Below, piece after piece: positions 23,330 through 35,673 of a stretch of DNA of 64,000 bases (the stretch's first letter is position 1; each line of letters begins with the position of its first letter). The stretch is from Stictocephala bisonia (lineage: Eukaryota; Arthropoda; Insecta; Hemiptera; Membracidae). The position numbers and the translations under genes were made by a program. Under the pieces are notes generated by a model. The model ran no database searches. It was given only the letters and a program-made list of their open reading frames with translations, and was not told where the DNA came from. The stretch covers positions 8,506,711 through 8,570,710 of the forward strand of contig JAQJVL010000001.1 of assembly GCA_035578905.1 (NCBI GenBank), given 5' to 3'.

Positions 23330-26300
23330 TCAGTGCACCTTAACGTAAGCTTACATCTGCAATTAGGGGTAAACCGGATGAGGTTGGATTTACAAAGCTG
23401 TGCAATGTCATAAATAAATTATTCGGCTATGGTTGAAACTTTGGATCTACTAGGAACTGAGTGATATAAATTTTATGTTAGCTAATTGTCTATAAGAAAT
23501 ATAGTAATAAAACAATCACAATACAGAATTATGTAATACTTATAAGTCAAAGTATTAAAAGTGTTTTTGTCCAAATCAGTTCTAAATTATTTTTGCAATA
23601 GCGTTTGTTAGTTGAATATCTCATTGACTATAAATAGGAAGTTTAAATTTAGCCTCTTGTTCAAATAAAAACATAAATGTTTGTTATCGGCGTTATTTCT
23701 TTTTACTGTTAACTAAAATAACAAATGTAAACGGAAATATTGATAACTGCATGGGCTGATGCAGCCTAATTGCGATATATTCCGTTGATTTAGAACAAAT
23801 CAAGCTACACACATCATATTTGTTCACGTGTTTACTTAAGTTATACAAAATCTATACAAGCTATATAATTTTTATAATGGCCTGAAACAACGAAATATGT
23901 GTCAAACTAAGAGTACACTGACAATTTTCCTACCATTTTGGACAACTAACTCGAAGAATGAAAGGATTTCAATCTAACGAAGATAGTAGGAAGAGCCAAT
24001 ATACGAAGGGGGTTTTGGAAGCAAGCCCCTGACGAGTAAAGAGAGAATAAGTATATGAAAAGCAATATATCTAATCTATATACTATAGATCTCGATGTAG
24101 TTATTCACTCACTGACACTAAAATAAATGTTAAGGCTCTTCCCTCATGATTATCTTGAATGTTAATGTTAAGGCACCCCCATCATGTGTATTCTTGAATA
24201 AAATCTGTCGGTCTGAAACCTGCAGAACAATTCACAATGGTTGACGTATTTGAAAAATGGTTCCAAAGTATATCTTATGAGAAAATTGCAAACAGGAATT
24301 TTTTTAAATTGCGCAAAAATAAACATACTAAAATTCTCAAATTTTACGTGTGTGTGCGCGCAACAAATCCGCACCTTTAATTTGATTATCAGCGAGAAAA
24401 CTCAAACATTTGGGGTATAAAGGCATAAAAAAAATTGTGAGAATGTGAACATTTTACTATCAACTTTATTCCTCCAATTAAAGGTAGTTTTCTCCTGAAT
24501 CCAGCAAATATACCATATTATTTGGAAAATAGCAAATATTATTGACTCTCTGCCCTAAAAATTCCCTGAAATAAAAACAATGATATTAATAAAATAAAAT
24601 GCCCCAGTTGGATATAAAACTATAGGCATTTATGTCTAAATCTGAAAATTTAAGATTTCTCCCTTAAATAAATTACACATTATTTACAATTCTTGTTATT
24701 CTGTAACTTTTCGTAGAGATCTAACGGTAAAAGTTATAAAAACGTTAATGTTCATGTTGAACATCTAATTCATATGTTTTATTTTGGAAGTAACGACATT
24801 TATAGGCTACCCTAACAGAACATGCCCAAAAACAAAAAAATAAGAAATGTAAAACCAACACACGCAAGTGAGGTATTAGAGTATTCTTCTCTTTATTCTT
24901 ATTATACTACAGATTTAGGAAAAGACTATGTTTATGGGCCCCACTGCACCAAAAACAAATAGAATCATAGTAATACAGGCTCAATTTCCTGGCGTGGCCG
25001 AAGGCCAAGCTTCCCCACAAGGCCACATGCCGAGTTCCACAATGGGTCTAAAAGCAGAGTTCCCAGGCAAGGCCGTAGGCCCAGTCAAAATTCACAAAAG
25101 TTGACGTTTTCCCCTCACGAGCATAGCGAGTGACTGTGTCGACACGTGAAGCGTGCAGAGTTGACCCCTAGTTATTCCATAAAACTGAATCTCAGATTTA
25201 TAATTTCTGTCAACATTCATATTATAATATTGTTTTTCCATAATCAGCTTTTGAGTGGCGCCCCTTTTTGTCAGGCACCTGGAGCAAACTGTTCCTCTAT
25301 AGTTACGACACTGGTCATATACGCTAGATCTGTATGTTTTGTGTTTGGACAAAGCTTTGTTTCATACGGGATTCTACTTTATTTTCAACGGACATATCTC
25401 CATTTTGCAAGTATTATAAAGTAACAACAAACAACTTGTTCTAAAATTAATTATGCAATAATGAATGAAGATGGTTAATTAGACTAAGACAGAACCATGA
25501 ATGAAAATATCAGCAATTTTGAAGTAACATAAATATTAATGTTAGAAGTAAGGTAACTTTACCAAATATGATGCAATAACAGAGCATAAGAAAAGTAGGT
25601 ACAGGTGTTACAATATAGTTATTATAACAATAGTACTGATTCTACTGTGTGGAAATAGTGACCATGTTCATAATATGTTACTAAAAAAAAAGCAATTAGA
25701 ATATAAAAGCCTAGACCAATGCACACAATTATTTACTAAAGTGCAATGTCTTAGTTTTAATTGATTTGTATATTTATTATGTCACTTCTTTAGCATTCAC
25801 TTTAATATATTGTTTGATATTTACGCATTATGTGCTGTAGGTAGCTGCATGGGTTGTTAATTTTTATAATTTTGATTTTTACTGATTTGTTTGCACTTCA
25901 ATGTATCACATAGTAGACTTGCAAACAAAATACATGCTATGCCCTTCAGATGCTGTACTAAAAAAGGAATACTTTAAAGGCAAACTAAGAATAAACAAGC
26001 AGCAAATAACTACAGTGCAGATAATCAAATCAAACTCGTTTATTCCCGGAACAATACAAGATAATATAAGATATACTTGAATGCATAGGCATCGTCAACT
26101 AATCTAATGCATTTACACGCTAGTGTAAACCGCACCAACATAGTCCGATGATAGCTGTGGCTTGTGAAGCCCCCTCCTCACTTCTCGCCCAGTAATGTTG
26201 TCAAATATAAATTCCTTGAAAATATTGGTGATTTGTCTAAACATATGTTGCAGTAAACAAACACTATCATTTGTTATTATAAATCACGGGTACCTAGAAA
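23330..26300. other. No gene recognised; one GC-richer repeat-like patch
   Basis: Mostly AT-rich. At 24990-25170 is a patch with short palindromes (ggccgaaggcc, ggccgtaggcc) and cccctcacgagcatagcgagtg, of the style seen near ends of repeats, but I cannot name it. The 86- and 92-aa frames across 25.1-25.4 kb on the two strands overlap and have no recognisable domain. Confidence 0.4.
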
Positions 26301-27407
26301 AGAAGACGGTAGGTATCACGCACATCTCCCATGACGTTACATTGCGAAGTTGCAAAAATAAACACAAAAATACTGTACTAATTAGTTCCCAAAATTATAA
26401 TTTCAGCTGATAAGTGGTAAATAACTTACTTACTATTCAGCTGCTTCTATGTAATTGGTGTATTTAGTTACCAGTAATTAATAGAATAAACAAACAAGCT
26501 GATTTTGCCCATATGACGTTACAGTCTACTGCGCAGCCACGTCGTTATACCTGACGTATTTTCTAAATAGTAAATAGTTACCCTGTTCATATTACAAACA
26601 AAGGTAAATTTTTTTGGTTTTATATATATATATATAATTATATAACTATATATATTTAGTTATATAATTACGGATAAAAACGGCTATTTCACTTGATAAA
26701 TATTATTTATATTTTTACTGAATGTAAAATATTTGTATTATTAGAATGCTATAAAAAATTACAGGATTAACACATACCATAGTTAATTTTACCATTACAT
26801 TCTAGAGGTTTCAAATGTTATCATACATTTGTTTAGTAAACAAAATGTCAATTAAATTTCCAGAATTGAACATACGCATACTTGTCATAGATCAAGCATG
26901 TGGTTGAGTGGTTCTCAGAAACGATATGCAACATTGCCTTAAATGTCATCTGACTATTTTGATAACACATTCGGACATTACACTAACAATTTTCAACCCC
27001 AACCTAAGATAATATTACATTGGCTACGTGGTAAAAAAGTCACGTTTAACTAATGGAAAGTCAGTGTTAGAAAAAAAAGAAAAAAAGCACCAGCCCGGCA
27101 AACGTCAATCAGCATGCCATGCCCTCACGCCTCAGTCAGTTCTGTTGAACGTACTTCAGAGTGCGGTTGTGTTTTACTATAAAATATTGATACTGTTTGC
27201 CAAAGTCTAATCATTCACGTTATATCAGTCGTCAGTTTAGTCATTCGCTCGTTAGTTTTAATTATAAATTGTTAACTGCGTGACAGCTCTAAGTTTGTGT
27301 TTGAGGCACAGTTATGAATGCCGAATTTGAATTTAGATGCATCATGAAACTAGGCTAAATTAGTTTTTCTCGTATTAGAGTTTTACAGATATCAGTTTAT
27401 TTCGAAA
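26300..27407 (+). promoter_or_regulatory. Probable Vps13 promoter and 5' UTR
   Basis: This is the roughly 1.1 kb before the Vps13 start codon. It contains three TGACGT-type (CRE/ATF-like) motifs near 26332, 26514 and 26553. Two initiator-like clusters of TCAGTC/TCAGTT occur at 27132-27141 and 27225-27237, the latter about 180 bp before the ATG. No TATA box at a suitable distance is obvious. The transcription start and an upstream non-coding exon cannot be decided from sequence alone. The gene position supports a promoter here, but the motif assignments are inference. Confidence 0.35.
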
Positions 27408-27507
27408 ATGGTGTTCGAGTCATTAGTTGCTGATTTACTTAACAAATATTTAGGAGAATATGTTGATAACTTGGACCGGTCACAATTGAAAATTGGAATT
27501 TGGGGCG
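27408..27507 (+). CDS. Vps13: Vps13 exon 1 (start codon, chorein N-terminus)
   Basis: This exon encodes the extreme N-terminus of a VPS13 bridge-like lipid transfer protein, which moves phospholipids between organelles at membrane contact sites. The peptide begins [12 protein letters not shown] and ends LKIGIWG. It has the conserved family signature MVFE...LLN.(Y/F)LG.YV.NLD..QLK.GIW.G seen at the start of VPS13A/C and insect Vps13. The ATG sits in a good context (cgaaaATGg). After 33 codons plus one base the exon ends at a consensus donor, G|gtaagt, in phase 1. The next coding piece is 13 kb away, and its first two bases complete the split glycine codon. No other start is plausible, because the family's N-terminus begins exactly here. 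Confidence is high because exons 1, 2 and 3 read in order and in phase. Confidence 0.93.
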
Positions 27508-27865
27508 GTAAGTTTGAATTTATTTTTATAGCCTATACCTATGTCAAGTTTAAAATAACCTATAACTGATATGTTTGTTTGTAAGGAATTTATTTTATCT
27601 GATGGTAATGTTTTTTAAAATTTGTACTAAAATATTTTAGATCTATGTCCATTGAGAATTAAGTTCCTCAAATAAGGCCTACAGTATTATAAAGCAGTGA
27701 TAAGGTTAATTTTTCTACAATGTAGGCTAGGTTGTTTTTTAGATGCACATGGTTTAATTTGTTAGTATTTATATAGAACAGGAGCCTTGACTTTTTATAC
27801 GCTAAACTATTTTTCATAGTAAGCTGTAGATAAATTACGAAGAAATATAATATGATTTCTAGCAC

Positions 27866-28085
27866 CAAAGGTTAGAAAAAGTTAAAGATCATCTTATTTA
27901 ACCAGGCGAAGTTACGGTTAAGGATCCCTCTCTAACACAACCCAGAGACTAACAGCTTTACGTGACTTCCGAACCACGGAAACAGCAGGGCAAAATCTAT
28001 TAGTGGTCACATCGGGAATCGAACCCGGATCGGCTGTGTGGCTAACCAGCCCCTTAGCTCCTAATCTACGGCTGCTCCATAAAGG
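27866..28085 (-). mobile_element. tRNA-derived SINE, family 2
   Basis: The minus strand starts ggagcagccgtagattagg with a perfect B box GGTTCGATTCC, continues through gtggttcggaagtcacgtaa and ends ttcgcctggttaaataagat before an A-rich tail. A diverged relative of its 3' part lies at 45.59-45.79 kb. Confidence 0.7.
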
Positions 28086-28194
28086 TGGGAAATTAATAGA
28101 GTGAGGAAAGACAAAATTTTTTGTCACTCAAATTGATTGGGAATTCATCCTAATCATGAATATGGTGAGGGGTTTGCAATGGGACCATTATTAA

Positions 28195-29132
28195 CCCTAG
28201 ATCGGGAGGTAGAGCATATTTTATGGTCTTGTGTTAAACTCAATAAAACATATTTTATCATCAAGCAAGCTCGCCAAACTTGGTACCAATCGACACAGAA
28301 TGTTCTGTTCTATACATTCAGATTTTTAATAATTTTTTATGCAAATTTATAAACGTAGGAAAATGTGCAACAACAAACTCCCGCTTGGATGTCTGGACGG
28401 GGTAAAATTGCCGATGCTTGTTTTACGACTGAAGAATAACCAGAAGATGGAATAAGGCGTACCAAATGTCAGCCTGCAGAGAATAAGTACTCTATCCACC
28501 AAAACAAATTGCAAAGTTGTAGAGATATAGGTGTTTTATCAAAAATGTTTTTGTATACTATATTTTGCGTGTTTCAAATTCTACCAAGAGCAGACTTTCA
28601 ACATAAAAAAAAAATGTTTTTGGGTACAATATAAATATTTTTCCTGAACAACTTTTTATTCCCTATTCAGTGCTGATTTAAAATTTTTTTCATGTACTAT
28701 TGTTTTACCTATAATGATCATACTGCAACTTTGCACATTTTTGCGTTTTATGAAAAAAAATTTCCAAAAAATACCATGTTGTTTTATATAAAATATAGCA
28801 ACATATTATATTCCACTAAATTATAAACAATTTTGCTATCTTGGAATTATTTAAAAAAAATTTTTTACCCCTAATTAGGATTCAAAGTCATAATTTCCGT
28901 ACAATATTTTCAAATTATTTTCTTTTTTTCTTGACTTAATAATTATTTACTAAAGTGGTATGTGAGTTTTGATAGTAGTATGTGAAAGTACAGTTCTTGA
29001 GAAAAAAAATAAAATGCTCAAATGTACAATTGAAGCACATTTAGTATTTTTTATGATTTTTGCAGAAAAGGCTTGCAAAACACCAAAAATGGCACCTGTA
29101 TTTTGGGAGTTTACATTCTTGTCGATCTAGGG
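28195..29132. mobile_element. Non-autonomous piggyBac-type element 1
   Basis: TTAA target duplications (28191-28194 and 29133-29136) flank ends CCCTAGATCG...CGATCTAGGG. TTAA plus CCCTAGA-type ends is the piggyBac superfamily hallmark. There is no transposase frame. The right internal sequence resembles that of the element at 57.5-58.5 kb. Confidence 0.82.
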
Positions 29133-29136
29133 TTAA

Positions 29137-30475
29137 TCGTGTCAGCGCTGGAAATGTGCTGGTTTCAGTAAGGTTATGTTTTGATAAGATAGTCCTAGGT
29201 TAACTTTTGAGTAAATGCATGGTTGTTTTGACCACCAACATACATTTATGTCTACAAATAACACAACATGGTTGCGTCTCCGTCCTCCCTCTACTAGTCA
29301 GGGAGGGGATTATAGACAACGCTGTAAGTGTGTAAGGGTTTTACTGCATGAGTCCAATTGTGTTAGCCTTTTTAAGTTAACACTAATGATGGATCCTGAA
29401 GAAATAAGGCACAATAGTGATAAAAATGTATTATCTATTTCTTAGTTTTATAAATATTTTTAAGTACCTTTAAAGAAGATTCAAAATAAGTACTGTTTTT
29501 CGTAGTTTTTCATATTTGACTATAAGGTACTTATTGTAATGTATTTCTTAGTTTTATATTTTTGAATCCCTTTTAGTACGATGCTTTTTTTTCCTAGTTA
29601 TATATTTTTGAGTTTAATAAATTTTTTTTGTGTATTTTTGGTTTTATATTTGAATTCAAACACTAAAAAAAATGTTTTTATAGGGTTTAAAACAATTTTA
29701 TTAATTTTTCCCTAACAGTTGTCAAAAGCTCCGCATGTGTCCAATAATGTCATAGAATCAATGGTTCCAACAGTGGGATAAATATTGTTACGTTTGGCTA
29801 GATTGTGTTAGGTTTTACTATAGTAAAAAAACCATTCTAGCTACAAAACGTAACGTAACAGAATGTAACCCAACTTACCTTATAATTATCCTAACCTAAC
29901 TTAAAGAAACATAACCCATCAATATCCAATCTAGGCCTAATCCTAAGAAAATTAAACCTATTGAAACTGGCACATTTCGCACACTAAAACACTTAGTAAT
30001 GATGTGATTGCAAAACTCTTGCTACATTCATAAGCAAGGCAAAATTCAGCACAATTTGAGTTCCAACAATGTTATATTTATAGAAAAAATATATTTTCCC
30101 GTATTTTTCCTTCCATAATTTTCCTGGCTTTTCCACTATCTAAAATAATCATTTTCTTGTTTTAGTAACACATCTGATATATAAAATATTTCAGCAAAAA
30201 TATTGACAAGACCCCTCTTCTACATAGTTATCTAATGTTTCTAAAAGCTAGAGGAGAATGGCATATCCAATCATAGGCTGGTCTGCCATTCTGCATTCTG
30301 CTAATTTCAAAGTAATGTAAAATGGCCTAGTAAAAATGATTCAAGCAAAATATTCTGCTTGCTATCTATCCGTTATACAGTTTACTTATTTAATAAGTTA
30401 AGTTGTATCCATTGTTACATGTTTTTTTTTTGACTGGCGATAATGACCCCCAACAACCTAAGCTGATCTTATCAT
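29137..30475. other. Intronic, no gene; imperfect hairpin at 29787
   Basis: AT-rich. An imperfect hairpin (about 29787-29855: gttacgtttggctaga against tctagctacaaaacgtaac, around ggttttactatagtaaaa) is present. No other structure was recognised. Confidence 0.45.
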
Positions 30476-30477
30476 TA

Positions 30478-30645
30478 TGTAGGCCTACTGTACAACCATA
30501 GATAGGCCTACTGTACAGCTATAGATAGGCCTACTATACAGCCATAGATAGACCTACTGTATAGCCGTAGATAGGCCTACTATACAGCCGTAGATAGGCC
30601 TACTGTATAGCCGTAGATAGGCCTACTGTACAGCCATAGATATTT
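30478..30645. repeat. 23-bp minisatellite, left block
   Basis: Seven or so units of aggcctactgtacagccatagat with a 23-bp step (30481, 30504, 30527). The block continues at 33040-33135 after a LINE. Confidence 0.9.
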
Positions 30646-33041
30646 ATTTATTTATTTACGGTATAAACCATTTTACAAGAGAGTAAATAGATATGACATG
30701 CGATTTGAATAACTAGAACGTAGGTAAGTGTAATAATTTTGTCTCCCTTCAAGCTCTCTTCATGCTTTTTTAATTTGTTTTGTTTTTTTCCAAGCAAATT
30801 TAATTAGAGCCAGATAAGGGAGGTACAGTGTGTAGAAAATCTAGCTTTATGATAGGAAACTAAATCTATAATGAAAAAGAACGATAATAAATTACACATA
30901 CTGTAATAGTAACACAAAAACTGTATGTACAATGATAATAAAAATTAGCCAATATAACACATGGTAAATGAGGAACCATCTACCCTTAACACAAAGTGAA
31001 AATTGAAATTTAAGTATTTGCTGATCGATGAACAGGAAGGCTGACTAACATGAAAAAGATTTACTGCACTTCATGTACTAAATGGATATTGAAGCTTAAC
31101 AATGGTAAGATCTACACAGCACAACGACTTACGGACTAGATAACAACGATAAATATTGAACATGATAACAGTATATAGACTAACTAACCATGCTAACTGA
31201 AAATAAAAGCAATTTAATAGAAAACAGTAAGTAGAAATTTAAGTAACGACTGTGGAAATACAAACATGCAAAAAAAACATCAACGTAAACCTATAACTAT
31301 ACGCCTTATATGGTGTTCACTGTCTGCAAAGAAGTCCATGTGTGGCGAGACTCTGTTACCGAGCTGCTGAATCCGAGCCATGGTTGACTGCTGGGCATAG
31401 TTCGTTCTGTGTTGCCTTCTTACGAAGTGGTCTCTGGATCTCGTGGCAGATGGGAGATGGAAGTAAATCCTACCCAGCAGATCAGGGCAGTCGACGAGTC
31501 CGTTAACCAGCTTGTAGAGGAAGACAACATCTTGGACATCACGCCTGGCTTGCAGACTCGGAAGATTCATCATATCGGACACCTCACACAATGGAACTTC
31601 CAAGTATCGAACTTCCAAGTGAGGTAATTCGAAACCTCACCAGCCTCAAAAATCGGTTCTGTATCTTCTGGAGACGGTCTCGAAGAGTCACCTGGTGAGG
31701 AGCCCAAACCACTGAGCAATACTCCAATAAGGGTCTCATGTTGCAGCAGTAGAGAGTTCTCAGTGTTCGCAGCTGGGAGGTCTCTAGAAGAACGGACAAG
31801 AAGACTCAGCGCTCTACCAGCCTGCATGCAAATCTTCTGAACAGGGCTTCACTACTCAGTGAGGGCAATAACTCCTCTCCGAGATCCTTGACGGTTGTTG
31901 GTCTGCCCAAAACATCAGCTCCCAACCTGTACGGCTACACGAGGAGAGCAGTAGATCTGTGGAAGGTAAAGGCTAGACACTTTCAAATTCAGGTCCATAT
32001 TGTTATCTGAACACCACCTGTGAATGGCCAGTAGATCATTTTGAAGAGTTCTACAATCCTGCTCTGATCTGATTGCGCAATACACTTTAATGTCATCCGC
32101 AAACAAGAGACAATCGGTGGATATACAGCTGGTAATGTCATTTATAAAAATATTGAAAAGTGTAGGCCCCAGAATTGATCCCTGAGGTACCCCAGATGTT
32201 CCCACGAAGGCTATAGATGTTGACGAAGCGAACCTCACAGTCAGCTGCCGGTCTTTGAGGTAGCTGGAAAACCAACTTAGAAGTTTTCCAGTAACACCAT
32301 ATGCATATAGCTTTCCAAGAAGACGCCGATGACACACCCGGTCAAAGGCCTTAGAGAAATCAAGATAGAGAGAGTCAACTTGTTCACCCCTCCCGAAGGC
32401 CTCCATCACACAGCTCTGAAATACGATCAAGTTTGTAGCCGTTGACCTGCCAGAGACTAAACCATGCTGTTGCGGGGTTATCTGTCTCTACAACATGGGA
32501 CCCACCATTTTCAAAACCAGTCTCTCAAAAACTCGCTAGACAAGGCTGCAGTGCTATTGGTCTATAATTCGTAACATCGTCTATGGGCCCAGATTTATGT
32601 ATTGGAACAATAAGGCTCTTCTTCAATACATCAGGAAAGACACTCGTTGCAAGAGATCTGTTGAAAAGCCTGTGCAAGTGACCAGCCAGAACAGGGCTAC
32701 AATATTTCAAACAGACGAAGGTATTAGGTCAGGTCCATTGCTTTTATTCTCATCCAAAGTGTTTAAAGCGTCACAGACGTCCTGAAGCGTAACTACACAT
32801 GAGGAGATTGACCCGTAGTCATTGAAATTCAGACTATCCGGACTGAAGTTAGCATCAGGTGGTGAAAATACTGAAGAGAAGTACTCAGCAAAGTATTCGC
32901 ACATTTCAGAAGGGCTAGTCGTGTTCTTCCCTCCAAATCGCATCTTAGACGGATAAGGCCCTGCTCTTTTCGCATTATTCACGAAACTCCAGAAAATTTT
33001 TGGATTGTTAGGCAGCACATAATCAAGGTATGAGGTAAAGC
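30645..33041 (-). mobile_element. 5'-truncated CR1/Jockey-like LINE in minisatellite
   Basis: On the minus strand an ORF2 fragment starts at the right junction (GFTSYLDYVLPNNPKIFW). It runs through the RT domain and C-terminus (to 31280) and ends in a 3' UTR with a taaataaataaata tail at 30645. Minisatellite flanks lie on both sides. Similar 10-bp sequences at the junctions (gccatagata and gccatgtata) may be an imperfect target duplication. Confidence 0.85.
31280..33041 (-). pseudogene. Broken LINE reverse transcriptase ORF2
   Basis: Segments in order: linker 33018-32707 (IFWSFVNNAKRAGPYPSKM); finger 32710-32525 (SLIVPIHKSG...NYRPIAL); palm 32430-31915 with YLDFSKAFDRV, SGVPQGSILGPTLFNIFIND and the catalytic FADD box (LLFADDIKVY); thumb 31799-31584 (LEYCSVVWAPH); C-terminus 31618-31280 (LPSLQARRDVQDVVFLYKLVNG). 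Frame changes around 32.5, 31.9 and 31.6 kb break it. The catalytic aspartates are still present. The N-terminal endonuclease is absent because of 5' truncation. Confidence 0.88.
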
Positions 33042-33140
33042 CATGTATAGGCCTACTGTACAGCCGTAGATAGGCCTTCTGTACAGCTGTAGATAGGCCT
33101 ACTATATAGCCGTAAATAAGCCTACTGTACAGCCTAGTGA
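33040..33140. repeat. 23-bp minisatellite, right block
   Basis: About four units (ataggcctactgtacagccg) continue the array interrupted by the LINE. Confidence 0.88.
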
Positions 33141-33739
33141 AATAAATTCAAACTTGAAACACTCTGTACTGTATCTACAACTTCGTAATTGGTTGGTGTC
33201 ATATGTAAGGTTTTGGCATTTGCTGTTGAAACTGATTATCTTAGCCAATCACAAATTCACACGGTGAAAATATTACCTGGATTATTTATATACCTGGAGT
33301 GGTATTTGAATATGTATGTCATGTATTCTATTTTAAGCCTTCTGGTAGAACAAATGTTTTCTGAATATATATTTTAGCTATTTGTTGTGTAGAATTTAAC
33401 TGTTTATCATAACGTTCATAAAATGTTTTTGTTTTTGTTGTTTTTAGCATTCTAGATCTTGATATTTTATAATTTATTGTTGTACCATAATGTTTCTGTA
33501 CTTTTGTAAATACACTGTAGTAATATTGTTCATTATGTTATTAGTTTTTAAGTACACTTGACGTTTGTAATGCTTACTGATGTACTCAGAAGTTTCTGCA
33601 GTAAAGATTGATTTGATACATAGTTGGTACATTTTCTTGGTATCTTAACTTTGCTAACATCTACCAAACTTACATATTCAAAGTTATTGCATATTTATCT
33701 AATGGCACAGTTGTGAGTCTTTCTCACCTCATTGTTTAC

Positions 33740-34065
33740 ACAGGACATTTCTATCAAGCCATATCTCTTGAGTATATCCAAACAATGGATCACATAGTTA
33801 CAGAGTGCCTCGTGTGCTCTTTTAGAGATTGATTAGCCAGCCTAAGAGAATCAGTGAGGCAGGTCTTAAATACTCGATGGATTGGACTTAGCTTTGTGAC
33901 AGGAAATCACTTATATTTTTATTCTTATTACTAAACAACATGATTTGAATTTTTATCCAAATATATATCACAGCCTTTTATAAAATTAATAAATGGTAGC
34001 TGATAACAAACCATACGATATATATACATCTTTGGTACATCTACAAAAATCACTTTTGAACCAGT
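33740..34065 (+). mobile_element. LINE-A 3' end
   Basis: Plus-strand copy of the same family as at 10.5 and 50.1 kb: tatccaaacaatggatcaca, gagtgcctcgtgtgctcttt, agtgaggcaggtcttaaata and the 3' UTR tggtagctgataacaaacc. The frame is broken by small indels. Confidence 0.72.
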
Positions 34066-34439
34066 ACCTATCATTTAGTCCCAATGCCCATTCTTATCTT
34101 TAGGCCTATAGCTTCTTCTGTTTCGTTTACTACCACATCATTCAAGCCACAAAGGACAACTATAACAACATCCTTTCCCAACATTTCCTGCTTGATGTGT
34201 GCCTATCCAGAATTTGACCTGTTTACCCCCTCAGTAAAAAAAATATATGGTTTCATGACTGTTGAAATTGAAAGTTCCAAACTAAATATTTTCTGTAACT
34301 ATTGGCGCATGTATGGAGCTAATTTTTTTCTCTTTGGGAAACTCATTCTGATTTGTCATACTTATTTTCATCTTCTTCTTCCACTGACAGAACCTCCTAC
34401 AGCTTTTTTCACATCTTTATTTTGTTAGGTTTTTTAAAT

Positions 34440-34600
34440 AAAACTTCACTCGCCAGTTCACAAAGGCCTGCAGGCCTGTGCATAGCTTCATTCAAGTGAA
34501 CTACCAACTGTTAGTTCAGTGGGAATTCAAACCTTGCATCTTGCCCTCTGCAGTCCAAAGCTTTAGCCACTGAGCCACTATGCTGGTAAACGAAGTAAAA
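34440..34600 (-). mobile_element. tRNA-derived SINE, family 3 (copy 1)
   Basis: On the minus strand: catagtggctcagtggctaa (A-box-like) and ggtttgaattccc (B-box-like), followed by a body ending gcgagtgaagttttatt. The copy at 58.52-58.66 kb has a perfect GGTTCGAATCC. Confidence 0.65.
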
Positions 34601-35545
34601 TTTGTTATAGCTTTATTTTTTGCCCTTTTATTAAGGGTTGTAAAAATTAAACTTTTCTAGTTTTTCTGAGCTCCAGCATTTGATTCTCTTTGTGTTATTG
34701 ATTAAAGGTGTCAATAGAGAAGCTGGATGACTTCTTACACAAATTATTGCTCATAACCTTTCTTTACACATTCAAGTTAATTGAAACCCAACTCCTTGAT
34801 TTTTTTATGTTACTTGTTACTCAATAGTTTCTTCTTTTTTAGAATGAAAGGTTCAAGGTTAATGCTATGACTAGTTTTTTATTTCTTCAAGAGCGTTAGT
34901 AAGGTCTTCTGATAGGATGTTATTAATTAGCACTTAAGTATCTAGCTTCTTTTTAAATTCTGATCTATAATCAGAACATCCTTTCAATTTTCTTACTTAT
35001 TATTTGACAACATATATTTAGTACATAAAATAATCTTTCATTAATAATCTTTTAATTTTATCTTAGTCGTCACCACCATTGATTAAAGAAACAAATCTGC
35101 ACAAGCCAATGTATAGATGCGTACATATACTGTAATCTAACTGTGATTTGTTTCAACTAAGCCCTCAGACGACTATTTGGCGTATTATTATCTCAGCTAT
35201 TACTCACTTCAGCATGTGCTATAGAGAGGGGGAGACCGCTGGCGCTACCTATGAAAAACCTAACAGAACTAATTTTACTGTTCAGAAAACCCTGCTTCAC
35301 AGGACATTGGGCAGTTTTCTATTGCCAATTTCACTACTTAAATGTTACAACAGAGCGCTGATATCTTAATTTAGTTCTGCTTGGCTGCATTTGCTTACAT
35401 TTTAAAAACATATCCAAGAGTGGTATTAATTTATATTATTTTAAATTTTAAAACTGTAAATTATTTATGTAACTAATTTTATAATAATTTATTGTTATTC
35501 GACAAATTATGTAGGCCTACATTTTCATAAAGTGTAATCTGTCCC
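34600..35545. other. Intronic, nothing recognised
   Basis: AT-rich DNA without coding or repeat structure that I can support. Confidence 0.45.
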
Positions 35546-35549
35546 TATA

Positions 35550-35673
35550 GCCTATACAAAAGCCAAATACCACTGACTCACTCACTGGTCACTGTATCTT
35601 AAAAAATAATTGCCTATACAAAAGCCAAATACCACTGACTCACTCACTGGTCACTGTATCTTAAAAAATAATT
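35550..35673. repeat. 62-bp direct tandem duplication
   Basis: The unit gcctatacaaaagccaaata ... ctgtatcttaaaaaataatt occurs twice (35550-35611 and 35612-35673), almost without difference. The cactgactcactcactgg string resembles the Helitron-like end at 63.8 kb. Confidence 0.85.

Noticed and set aside
31409..31627. Plus-strand frames opposite the LINE
   Set aside because: Shadows of the minus-strand reverse transcriptase.
34084..34428. 114-aa plus-strand frame in intron 1
   Set aside because: Low-complexity Ser/Thr/Phe-rich translation without a recognisable family.
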